Part shown: in pieces, positions 10,269 to 18,711 of the stretch
How positions within the stretch are numbered: the stretch's first letter is position 1
Layout of the letters: each line of letters opens with the position of its first letter
Origin: Schoenoplectus triqueter
Lineage: Eukaryota > Streptophyta > Magnoliopsida > Poales > Cyperaceae
Direction of reading: 5' to 3'
DNA length: 26,924 bases
NCBI GenBank assembly: GCA_964058805.1
Contig: CAXKVV010001753.1
Coordinates: 1-26,924 of the forward strand
The notes under the pieces: model-generated
Database searches by the model: none
What the model was told of the DNA's origin: nothing
The model's input: only the letters and a program-made list of their open reading frames with translations
Translations under genes and position numbers: made by a program

Positions 10269-10509
10269 GGAGATGATATCTCCTTCCTCTGTTGGTTGGT
10301 TGCCCGATTTAACACCTTCATAGATGCTGTAAACCTAGTTGTCTCTACTCTACTGCTAAAACCTTCATTCATCTCTAATCAAATCACAAGAATACTTTGC
10401 GAAACCTTTATTTAAGTGAGATTAGTGATTAATTCAAGAATTTAGTTGTGAAATCTGCGATCTTCTTTTCTTCTTGAGTGTTTGAATTGGCCGACAGCTA
10501 CCCATTACT

Positions 10510-10521
10510 TGGTATAAGGGA
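10510..10521 (+). other. possible degenerate primer-binding site
   Basis: TGGTATAAGGGA matches 9 of 12 bases of TGGTATCAGAGC, the initiator-Met tRNA complement used by most plant copia elements. It lies 205 bp before the reverse-transcriptase remnant. The usual LTR-ending CA is not clear beside it. Confidence 0.3.
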
Positions 10522-10725
10522 CTAGAAGTTTGAAGTTATAAAAATTGCTTGTTTTAGTGATTTGGCATAATCCGACAGTTGGTGATTGCGGGTCCCGGAG
10601 ACATAGATTCTTCTAAGCCGAACTCCGTTACATCTTGTGTTACCTCTTCCCTTACTCAATTTTATTATTTGTACTATGATTTGAATTTGATATTAGAGTA
10701 CTATAGAAAATAAAGTGATATCATA

Positions 10726-11152
10726 ATGCAAGGGTATAAACAACAAGATGGTATAGATTTTGAGGAGACATTTGCACATGTTGCTCGTTTAGAGTCCATT
10801 CAAATGCTCTTAGCATATACTGCTCATAAAGGCTTTCTTCTATTTCAAATGAATGTTAAGAGTGCTTTTCTATATGAATTTTAGATGAAGAGGTTTATGT
10901 TCAATAATCCCCTGATTTTGTGGATCTAACATTATCTTATCATAGTTTTAGACTGACAAAAACACTATATGGGCTAAAACAAGCTCCCAGTGCATGATAT
11001 GGTTGACTAAGTTCCTTTCTCATTGACAATGAATTCAAACAGAGAATAAATGATACAACTCTTTTTACTAAGAAAAAAGAAAATGATATGTTGCTAGTGT
11101 AAATTTATGTGGATAACATTATATTTGGTTCAACATACAAGACACTTGGAAG
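10726..11152 (+). pseudogene. Ty1/copia reverse transcriptase remnant
   Basis: The first frame gives MQGYKQQDGIDFEETFAHVA and later FQMNVKSAF, the start of a copia reverse transcriptase. It hits TAG at 10882-10884. Similarity resumes in a second frame from 10884 (DEEVYV, then LTKTLYGLKQAPSA) and ends with IYVDNIIFGS, where the catalytic YVDD motif has become YVDN. At least one frameshift and several stops interrupt it. Gag, protease, integrase and RNase H are absent, so this is an internally deleted, dead element. Sequence on both sides shares the CCGTTGCAAC motif, consistent with LTR remnants. Confidence 0.88.
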
Positions 11153-11168
11153 AACTTTCTCATCATAT

Positions 11169-11448
11169 AACCGTTGTAACGGTTGTCACCATTCGTTACA
11201 ACAGATTAATTCAAGTCCATTAAAAAAATTTATGAAATCCTCCAAGGAATTATCTGCTTTCATCCGTTGTAACGAATATACATCTGTTACAACAAATATT
11301 TTTTACACTAATTTCTGTGCACATCCGTTGCAACGTATATCCTAAGCATTATAACAGATTCAGAATTTAATAGCCTATTTAATGTTTGATGTTATGTCGC
11401 TCTGTCTCTCCCATCCGTTGCAACAGATGGGCTATTCGTTGCAATGGA
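11169..11448. repeat. cluster of CCGTTGCAAC-type motifs, right of the copia fragment
   Basis: Eight variants lie at 11169-11184, 11191-11206, 11261-11277, 11281-11297, 11322-11338, 11346-11359, 11412-11430 and 11434-11448. Most occur as pairs with start points about 20 bp apart. The best, CATCCGTTGCAACAGATGG, is a near-perfect palindrome. The sequence between motifs does not align simply with the left cluster. Confidence 0.65.
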
Positions 11449-11459
11449 AAGTTTAAAAT

Positions 11460-11865
11460 CAGCCCAGTAAAGATACAAGTCACGTCCCTTCCTTTCTAAT
11501 CTCCATTTTTTTTCTTCCTCATTTCTTTCCTTCTTCTCTTTCCTTTGTTCTCTTTGTGCGACCCTTTTTCGCGCGCCGCCGCACCGCCGCTGGGCGATGG
11601 GTTCGCGGAAGAAGGACACGGAGATCCCTCCTGAGCGTGCATCTGCTGGGTGTCGGCCGGTTCTGCCGTTTAGAGAGATTTGGATGCACATTCAGGGGGT
11701 TTTTAGTGATTGTGAGTTCTTGTAGATTCCGGTGGGCGCAAGCCTCCACCGTTAATTATCCTGGGCTACTAACCTCGAGGCACCTCTGGATCTTTGAAAG
11801 AGAGAAGCAAATAGTATAGTTAAAAGATGGTCAAGTGGTCGTCTGGGTTCATAAAAAAGGGGTCC
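11460..11865. other. pyrimidine tract and GC-rich leader-like sequence
   Basis: A CT-rich tract (11486-11560) leads into a GC-rich patch (CGCGCGCCGCCGCACCGCCG at about 11571) and then mixed sequence to 11820. Frames are open on both strands because of the composition, but no peptide is recognisable. It resembles the transcribed leader of a retroelement LTR or a lost gene's 5' UTR. A comparable CT/GC-rich patch lies on the opposite strand near 16500-16580. Confidence 0.4.
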
Positions 11866-11939
11866 ATGGAAGACAAACCTACAAACAGATCGGTTCTGTC
11901 CTATGGAAGACAAACCTACAAACAGATCGGTTCAGTCTA
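11866..11939. repeat. 37-bp tandem repeat, two copies
   Basis: ATGGAAGACAAACCTACAAA followed by CAGATCGGTTC occurs at 11866 and again at 11903 with very few differences, a recent duplication. Looser relatives of the core (CCTACTACAGAACGGTTCAA and variants) recur at about 12045, 12310 and 12350. The companion motif GAAGCACTGAGCCGGTT recurs near 12105, 12205 and 12260. The tract 11866-12420 is therefore a decayed higher-order repeat. Confidence 0.75.
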
Positions 11940-12440
11940 TGCCACCTCGAGATGTAACCTTACTACAGACCAGGTTAATCTCTTCAGAGGGGCTTGAGGT
12001 GAGTCTACATACAGAACGACTCGACCTCCGTTGATCTAGAAGATAAACCTACTACAGAACGGTTCAATCTTAACTAGTCAACAACCAATCACACAAAATA
12101 CAACTCGAAGCACTGAGCCGGTTGATCTTGAGGTTGGTGAATCAGGAGAAGGGTGGATATGGCCCACGTGTTTCTTCTCACCGATCTTCTAGATCATGAA
12201 TTCGAAGCACTAAGCCGATTCATAAACCTAGGAAACACAGTTACACACAATGTCAAACCTGAAGCGCTGGGCCAGTTCAACATTGAGGCATGTGTTAGTG
12301 AAGGAACCTACCTACAGAACGGTTCACATTCACTGTTTTGTGGACGAATCTACTACAGAACGATTCAATCTCACAGTCTCGGGAAATGAGCCAGGAGACA
12401 AACTTATCGACGGATGAGTTCAGTCTTGCTAGCTCAAATG

Positions 12441-13081
12441 GTCATGAATTACTTGTTCATGACACCGAGTCATTAAGATGTCGCTTCGCTCGGACATCGT
12501 AATGTTCTTCTTCTTCAAAGTCGACATATCTCTCCATACTGATGTCGTAGCTTTGGTCATTCTTCAGCGAGCGTCAAGATGTTCTTGTCTCGACTAATCA
12601 TTCTACGTGTTGCATTACTTGTGTAAAATTACTACGTTGCCCTACATCTCTCGTGTGAGCGTATTCAGTCATGAGTTACTTGCTCATGGTAGTGAATCAT
12701 TAAGATGTCACCTCTCTAGGACACCATAATGTTCTTCTTCCTCAGAGTTGACATGTATCTCTGTGTTGATGTCGCAGCTCTGGTTATTCTTCATCAAACG
12801 TCAAGATGTTCCTGTCTCGACATATCTCCTCATGTTGCTATCGAAGCCTTAATCATCTCACGTCAAGATGTTCTTGTCTCAACGTATCTTCTCATGTTGC
12901 TATCGAAGCTTTAGTCATCCTACGTCAAAATGTTCCTGTCTTGACGTATCTTCTCGTGTTGCCGTTGCAACCTAGTTTATCCTTCGTCAAGATGTTCTTG
13001 TCCTGACTAATCGTTCTAAATGTTACATCATGTGTGCAAACATCCTCATGTGGCTCTACACTCCTCGTGTGAGCGTATTTG
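12441..13081. repeat. 227-bp tandem duplication with an expanded second copy
   Basis: Copy 1 (12441-12667) and copy 2 (from 12668) both start GTCATGARTTACTTG and share CATTAAGATGTC, AATGTTCTTCTTC and the closing CTCGTGTGAGCGTATT. Copy 2 is 186 bp longer because three extra 62-bp units (12799-12984) are inserted at one point. Short unrelated-frame ORFs here are products of the repeats. Confidence 0.8.
12799..12984. repeat. 62-bp tandem repeat, three copies plus a partial
   Basis: CGTCAAGATGTTC (with small changes) begins at 12799, 12861, 12923 and 12985, an exact 62-bp period. The unit contains TGTCTYRACGTATCTTCTC and GTTGCTATCGAAGC. The fourth, partial unit rejoins the sequence of copy 1 of the 227-bp duplication, so the expansion arose after that duplication. 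Confidence 0.85.
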
Positions 13082-13087
13082 TTCATT

Positions 13088-13148
13088 TCTAAAATGTACA
13101 AAGTCTATTATATAATATCTTCCATTATTATTTCTATTATAAAGATGC

Positions 13149-13200
<52 letters not shown>

Positions 13201-14360
13201 TATTATTATTTTTTTTATTTTTTTTATTTTTAAACTCTATTTATCTATGTAGAAAAATTATTTACAAAAATAATAAGAGAAAGGGGTTAGCTATTAACTA
13301 GAATTTTATTTATATTTCTGGGATTTTTATAACAGCTAAAATAGTAGAATTTTTATTTTTATTATTTCTAAACTCCATTTATTTTGTAGAAAATCACTTA
13401 CAAAATACTAGAAAATAAAATGACAATGATTTTTATTTATATTTTCAAAATGTTTATAATAGCCAGAGTAATAGAATTTTATTATTATATTCTATTATGT
13501 TGAAACATTATTCATTATGTAGGAATTATCAAAAGATGGCTAGCTATATTATTTTTATTATTATTATTTTTTTTTTTTTTAAGATCTATAATAGCTAAAA
13601 AGAAATCATTATCAATATTCTATCCTATTTATTATACTATTCATTATATATTTTTTTTTATTATTTCTATTTATTATCCATAGAAAAATATAAGATTTTT
13701 TTATTATTACTATTATTAGTTGAAAAATAGCCATGAGAGATGAAATTCATTATATTTTTATTACAACTATTATTTTTATTGCATTTTATCCATCAAAATA
13801 TTTTTATTGTATATTTGTATAGAAATAACAAAAGAAATGCAATTCATTTTATTATAAAACTATATTATCATTCTTTATTATAAAAGAAAATGTATTTACT
13901 ATCTATTATCATGGTAGTATATATTTTGTATTTTTTTGTGCTATTTATTTTTATTATTCTTTTTACAGAAAATATCAACATAATATCTATTATTATTCAT
14001 TTTTATTTATCAAAGAATATAGCTAATCTCATTATTTATTATGGTATATTACTATCATCATTGTTATTTTATGAAAAATCACTTGAAAAATCATAAAAAT
14101 ATATCTAACTATTATTCATGATTTTATTTGAATTTTTGGAATTTTTATAGTATTTAAAATGACAAGTCAAAGCTAAGTCAAATATATCAATATATGTAAT
14201 GTCTTTTGCTTTTAAATTGTTTTATCATGATTATATTTTTAAAACTGGAATATTATTGTATAGAAAAATAATATGAAAAATAAGAAAATTTTAGAAACAA
14301 ATTTGAGTCAATTTGGAGTTCAGGAGCATTTTCAAATGATTTATTTATTCTATATTATTA
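13088..14360. repeat. AT-rich decayed tandem repeat and TTA microsatellite
   Basis: A TTA run covers about 13151-13210. From 13233 a unit of about 138 bp, marked by AAACTCYATTTAT, GTAGAAAA and TAATAGAATTTT, recurs at 13371 and then with increasing divergence. Open frames such as 13890-14096 are low-complexity. No gene. Confidence 0.6.
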
Positions 14361-15703
14361 ATATTCTGTTATTATTTAACTACTGGGCTTGATATGGGCC
14401 GTCAGATTTGCATCCAGATTATCATATACCTTTTACTTCATTATAAACTTATTTGGGCCGCTGGATCTGTTCCTGAGATTAGTGCACATTAGATGAAGGG
14501 CCCAGATCTGCTTATCATATTTATTTAAACTACAATCTTATTATACACGTCCGATTTATTCCAAGATTTGCGCTCGCATTAATACTCGTGTCTATGCGCT
14601 AATATTCGTGCGCACCCGTTTCTTTGACTGTTCTGTTGACCACCTTGCTGAGATTCGCGCTGGAGGCTGTTTCCGGCGACCGGAGCTTTGTCCTTCCGAT
14701 CAGATGGACCTAATAGCATCGTCTTGTTGCCAAGAAACTCTCTGTCACGCCTGATCAAAGATCAATGCGGTGCTTCATCGTGTACAGGGGTACCGTTTTC
14801 CGGTACAGTCCCAGTTTGGTACCGATCGAGTTTCTAATCGCAAATTCAACTCAATTAATTAATGATTCTTGCAATTAACCTTCCATTATTGATCGCCTAT
14901 GCCTTCTAATCATGTTTGCAAGTTCGATTCCTTCTGAATTTGTTGTGTATAGCCCAATTGGTCTCGACGTCGCCTGGTATGGTACCGGTCATATTTGTTT
15001 CAATCGTTATACGCTAATTGACCTTCAATTACGATGCTTTCTTGTATCTTGAATTGATCGTACGTTTCCAGATTATCATTCAAGCTACAAAATCGAGAGG
15101 ATTAAGCTATCCTTCTATCGATTCAAGATTGAACAGATCATTGACCCGGATCAGTGAATGGGAGAGTTATAGAACTCTACTACCAATTCAATCAAATAAC
15201 ATAATGAAAATGCAGGAGGAGATCAAGACAATTATATGAAACCTTGAACCGAAAAGCTCAAATCTTTGTCCATATGAAATTCATGACTTATTTGAATATA
15301 ATACTGGTAATTCATGAAATTCGATTGAGAAAATAGAAATTGAAAAGCAGAAATGCAAGGAAAGCATCAGAATCAATGTTATAATATTTGAATCAAATGA
15401 AAAATAGAGAATTATTATGCGGTTCAATGCAAGAGTCAAGCTTATTATACAATTTTATAAAATCATTCTCAAATACACTTTGAATTTTATAACAGTACCT
15501 AATCAAGCTTGCAGATGATGATTGAATCTCCTAGAAGCTGCAAAATGAATTGAATTGAGAGACTAAGTCTACTATCAATTAATCCAATTGCTTTTTCTTG
15601 CTCTTTCTTGATTCTTCTTTGCTGGCTATCAATTGGCTCTCTCTCTCAACTGTTAAGATCTTCTAGCTTCTAAAAAACTCCCTTTCTGTGTTCCCCAATT
15701 CGG

Positions 15704-15711
15704 TTTATATA
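15704..15711 (-). promoter_or_regulatory. TATA box, minus strand, candidate LTR promoter
   Basis: On the minus strand CCTATATAAACCG is followed by leader-like, stop-rich sequence running left. The direction matches the gypsy pol genes further right, so it could be the 3' LTR's own promoter. That holds only if the LTR includes this stretch. Confidence 0.35.
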
Positions 15712-16004
15712 GGCTATGGTGATTGATGAAGCTAGATTATGATTGGTTGAATGGAGATTGGCCGGATTATAGCTTCCAATTGATCTCAACCCTTGGTTAT
15801 ACTCAATTCAATGGCCAGGATGTATTTGTGCTTTCTAATCACTCAATTGAGTTGACTGTCAGTGGTTGAGCCGTTTGAGTTAGTTACAAAGGTCTTCTTA
15901 TTCACTCTTTTGCCACTCCCCATATTAACTAACCATCACTCACTTCTGGATTGTTCTAGCACCTTCTCCACACTTGGCAATCGCCAGAGAGCTCTCTGAA
16001 ATAC

Positions 16005-16012
16005 TATAAAAG
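16005..16012 (+). promoter_or_regulatory. TATA box, plus strand, candidate promoter toward the PMD gene
   Basis: TATAAAAG is followed by CT-rich sequence and, at 16334-16335, by a donor-like CAAAG|GTTAGT. The next acceptor-like site is CACTCAG (about 16489). A spliced leader from here could serve the PMD gene 2.7 kb downstream. This rests on site resemblance only. Confidence 0.3.
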
Positions 16013-16897
16013 CCTCTGTATAGTGAGAAATCTCCATTTCTCCATTTGAGCCCGATTTTTACTCAATTACCATTGCCATCACCTTCTTCATCAATTCATT
16101 CAATTGCAAGCTCTTTTAGCCTCTTCTTAGCTCCAGAAGTTGATCTGCCTCACCTCTTGAATCATTCTCATGCTTCAACATTGAGTTTGAGCTAGCTATT
16201 TTCTTCCCCGATTGGTGACTTGGTGAAATACTATTTCTGAGCTTCAAAATTATCATCTTTGCATTTGAACAGCGTCGCCTTGGTGAGAGGAGACTCTTTG
16301 TGCAATTAATTTCAACTTTGCAAGTGTACAAAGGTTAGTCCCAATTTTGATCTCATCGACTGCCTCAGCGCAATTCCCTCTATTTTTTTCATATTCCTTG
16401 AAATTCATGCTTGATACATGTTCTAATCAATGAAATGCACCTTTCTATCGAATGAATTTGAAGGATCCTGCTATCTCTAGCTCACTCAGCCATGGCGCCT
16501 CTCGGCCAGTCGCGCGGAAGAAAAAGGAGAAGAGGAAGAAGGGAAGAAGAAAGCGCTTCCGGGGGGGCCGGTCTCGGCACATGTGAGCCGCAGCAGAGTG
16601 GGGCCCACAGTCAGAGGGATGATGTGCATGAGCCAGGTACATACTTCCTTTCTTTTCTTTTTATTTGAATTGCGGCTTTATCTGAATGGGCTTGGTTTAC
16701 ATAATAGCTTATGCGCCTCTGATTCATAATCCTGACAATAGGGTCCCATCTGTAAGTCTTTTGTGTCTAGGTTTACAGGGATGATTATCAATTGGTTAAT
16801 TCACAGTTTAGTAATAATCATGCTGAGTTGGCACATTATGACTGGCTGCTAGGTTAATCACTCCCCTTTAGTATTAATGACCTGCTTAATAGCTGCT

Positions 16898-17215
16898 GAG
16901 GTGGCCTTGTAGTATTATGCCATGTGGCATTAACAGAGTGAGGTGGCTCTGTGGTATTATGCCATGTGGCACAGGCTGAATGAGGTGGCCTTGTAGTATT
17001 ATGCCATGTGGCATTAACAGAGTGAGGTGGGTTTCCCTGGTTGTGCCGTGTGGCATGTACTGGGGTGAGGTGGACCTGTCATAGCCTGCCACGTGGCATG
17101 CTAGTGGGGCCCACATGTCAGGTCAGTGTGGTGGTGGGGCTCACATGGCTGAGGTGGACCAATGGGGTGTTGACACGTGGCATGAGGTGGCCCAATGATA
17201 TGCTGACACGTGTCA
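16898..17215. repeat. 42-bp tandem repeat array rich in CAYGTGGC
   Basis: GAGGTGG opens units at 16898, 16940, 16982, 17024 and 17067, then less regularly at 17151 and 17184. The first three share TAGTATTATGCCATGTGGCA. Later units carry GCCACGTGGCA and GACACGTGGCA, which contain the CACGTG G-box bound by plant bZIP and bHLH factors. ATTGG/CCAAT sequences are interspersed. This is what an enhancer-bearing U3 looks like; function is inferred. Confidence 0.75.
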
Positions 17216-17233
17216 TATCCTCTCTCTTCTCTG
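17216..17233 (-). other. candidate polypurine tract and LTR edge
   Basis: On the minus strand a purine run, AGAGAAGAGAGAGGATA, stands directly before TGACACGTGTCAGC. That is the expected order of polypurine tract then TG-initiated 3' LTR for the minus-strand gypsy element. A competing purine run lies at 18330-18361. Without the second LTR neither can be confirmed. Confidence 0.3.
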
Positions 17234-18711
17234 ATTCTGTGTGTATGTGTTTGGGATCCCCAGTTTGCACCCAGATGAGTTTCTGTCTCCAGATTGTACC
17301 CAGAACTGCTCTGATCAAATCTCAGCCCTTGATTAATCTATTTAATCTGCTTTTATCCTCCCTGAATTTATTTTAATAGCTCCACTTATCCAAAAATCAT
17401 GAAAATTTCACCAAAAATCCCTAAATTCATGATGATCATCCCTGTAATTTTTAATTCCATTTTTACCCCTCTTTCTCTGAATTAAAAATTCTTTTATCCA
17501 TAAAGCCCTATTATTTCTTCAGAATTAATCCCAGATCTCAATTGTAGCTCAGTGTCTCTGCCAATTATCTCTCTCTTGCAGAAACCACCCTAACTAAATA
17601 CCAATGAGACTTATATTGATATTCATTAGGGCTTGATCTGATCAACAGTTGATTACATGTCAACAGTTAATACAGATCTAGACTTGATCAGATGGTTGCT
17701 CCCAGCTTTGGCACCTGATCAGTCTTGTGAAATTGACTTTCAATCCCTTAACATGAGGGTGACTTGGTCAAAGAACTGACTACTTATCAGTAATTGACAC
17801 AAATCAAAGCATGGTTAGGTGGTTGCTCACAGCTTTGGCACCAGGTCAGCCTTGAAAGCAAAATCACATTTGAAATTTCTCATGACTAGTTGCATCAAAA
17901 TGCTAGCTTGGCATTGACATCATTTCATGTAGCATAGGGATTATACTGCTTCAGCTCCTTTCTAGGGTTAGCTCCAAGGGCAGATTTTTAGGGTTTAACT
18001 CTGACTCCTATAATAGGTCACTGAGGTGTGGGGTCCACCTGTCAGTGAAAAATGGTCACATGAATGACTCATCAGATAGGCTAGGTTTATGTTGTCAGGT
18101 TCATCTATAAGGGACTGCCAGGTGGGTCCCACTTGTCAGAGAAAATATAATCAAATGGCTGACCCATCAGGAGATTTTCTCTCTCTGAAATCTCCCGAGG
18201 GTCAGCCACCTCGAATGAGTAGGAGGTGGTGAGGTATTTATACCCTCGTCATTCACCCTAATATTTCATTGTGGGATTAATGGGTTTGTTCCGGGGTTAA
18301 GCAGCGACCTCTCCTGATTAGTGGGCCATCTTTCATTGCTTTCTCTTCTTCCCTTTTCTTATGGTTTATCATTAATCATCAATTTTATTTTCATTCATTC
18401 ATCTATTCATCCTTGAAATCTTTCAAGGGTAAACAAAGAGCCACCCACCAAGACGAGCCTTGAACGCTCGAAAGGCTTGCCTTGGTGCATTATTCCTCAT
18501 TATTCATCACTTCATTTCTCATGACGTCTTCTCCTCCTTGGGTATTGTAGTTTCATCTCATGACGTCATTCCGCGTCGCCCCTTGAGTCATTATCATTCT
18601 TTTTACGAGGATCCTAGCGATTAGACTCCTCTCGTCTCAGCCATCCGAGCGACTCCTGTCTACCCGCGAGGCGGCGGTTTATTCTTTAGAGATGATCAGC
18701 CTCATGATATC
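17234..18711. other. noncoding sequence upstream of the PMD gene
   Basis: No ORF of note. Two diverged direct-repeat pairs occur: GGTTGCTCMCAGCTTTGGCA at 17694 and 17821 (127 bp apart), and GGGTCCACCTGTCAG / GGGTCCCACTTGTCAG near 18031 and 18124. A minus-strand TATA box lies at 18235-18242. The sequence is either the element's 3' untranslated region or part of its LTR. Confidence 0.5.
18235..18242 (-). promoter_or_regulatory. TATA box, minus strand
   Basis: GGGTATAAATACC on the minus strand is a strong TATA match. It could be the promoter of an LTR whose purine tract is the 18330-18361 run, leaving a U3 of only about 100 bp. It competes with the box at 15704 for that role. Confidence 0.3.

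Larger units (their letters stand above)
14361..16890. other. retroelement-like noncoding sequence (LTR or UTR), boundaries unknown
   Basis: No protein domain is recognisable. TGGGCCGTCAGAT and TGGGCCGCTGGAT (14394 and 14455) resemble motifs common in plant LTRs. TATA boxes occur on both strands (15704-15711 minus, 16005-16012 plus), and a CT/GA-rich patch lies at 16500-16580. Its place beside the antisense end of the gypsy element makes an LTR likely. No TG...CA borders or target duplication could be fixed, since the partner LTR is outside the window. Confidence 0.4.

Noticed and set aside
11392..11819. Three overlapping ORFs on both strands rich in Arg, Gly and Lys
   Set aside because: Openness follows from the GC-rich and CT-rich composition; no family motif in any frame.
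15018..15239. 73-codon plus-strand ORF
   Set aside because: No recognisable motif, and it lies in LTR-like sequence.
16492..16668. 58-codon plus-strand ORF beginning MAPLGQSRGRKRRRG, just after an acceptor-like CACTCAG
   Set aside because: Attractive as a spliced leader exon, but the Arg run comes from a purine-rich tract and the opposite strand is open too; no support beyond position.
16898..17215. Regular 42-bp spacing considered as a CRISPR-like array
   Set aside because: Units are contiguous and diverge gradually, with no unique spacers; this is a eukaryotic tandem repeat.
16886..17376. ORFs on both strands with repeated MPHG...I-type units
   Set aside because: They are translations of the 42-bp tandem array, not a repeat protein.
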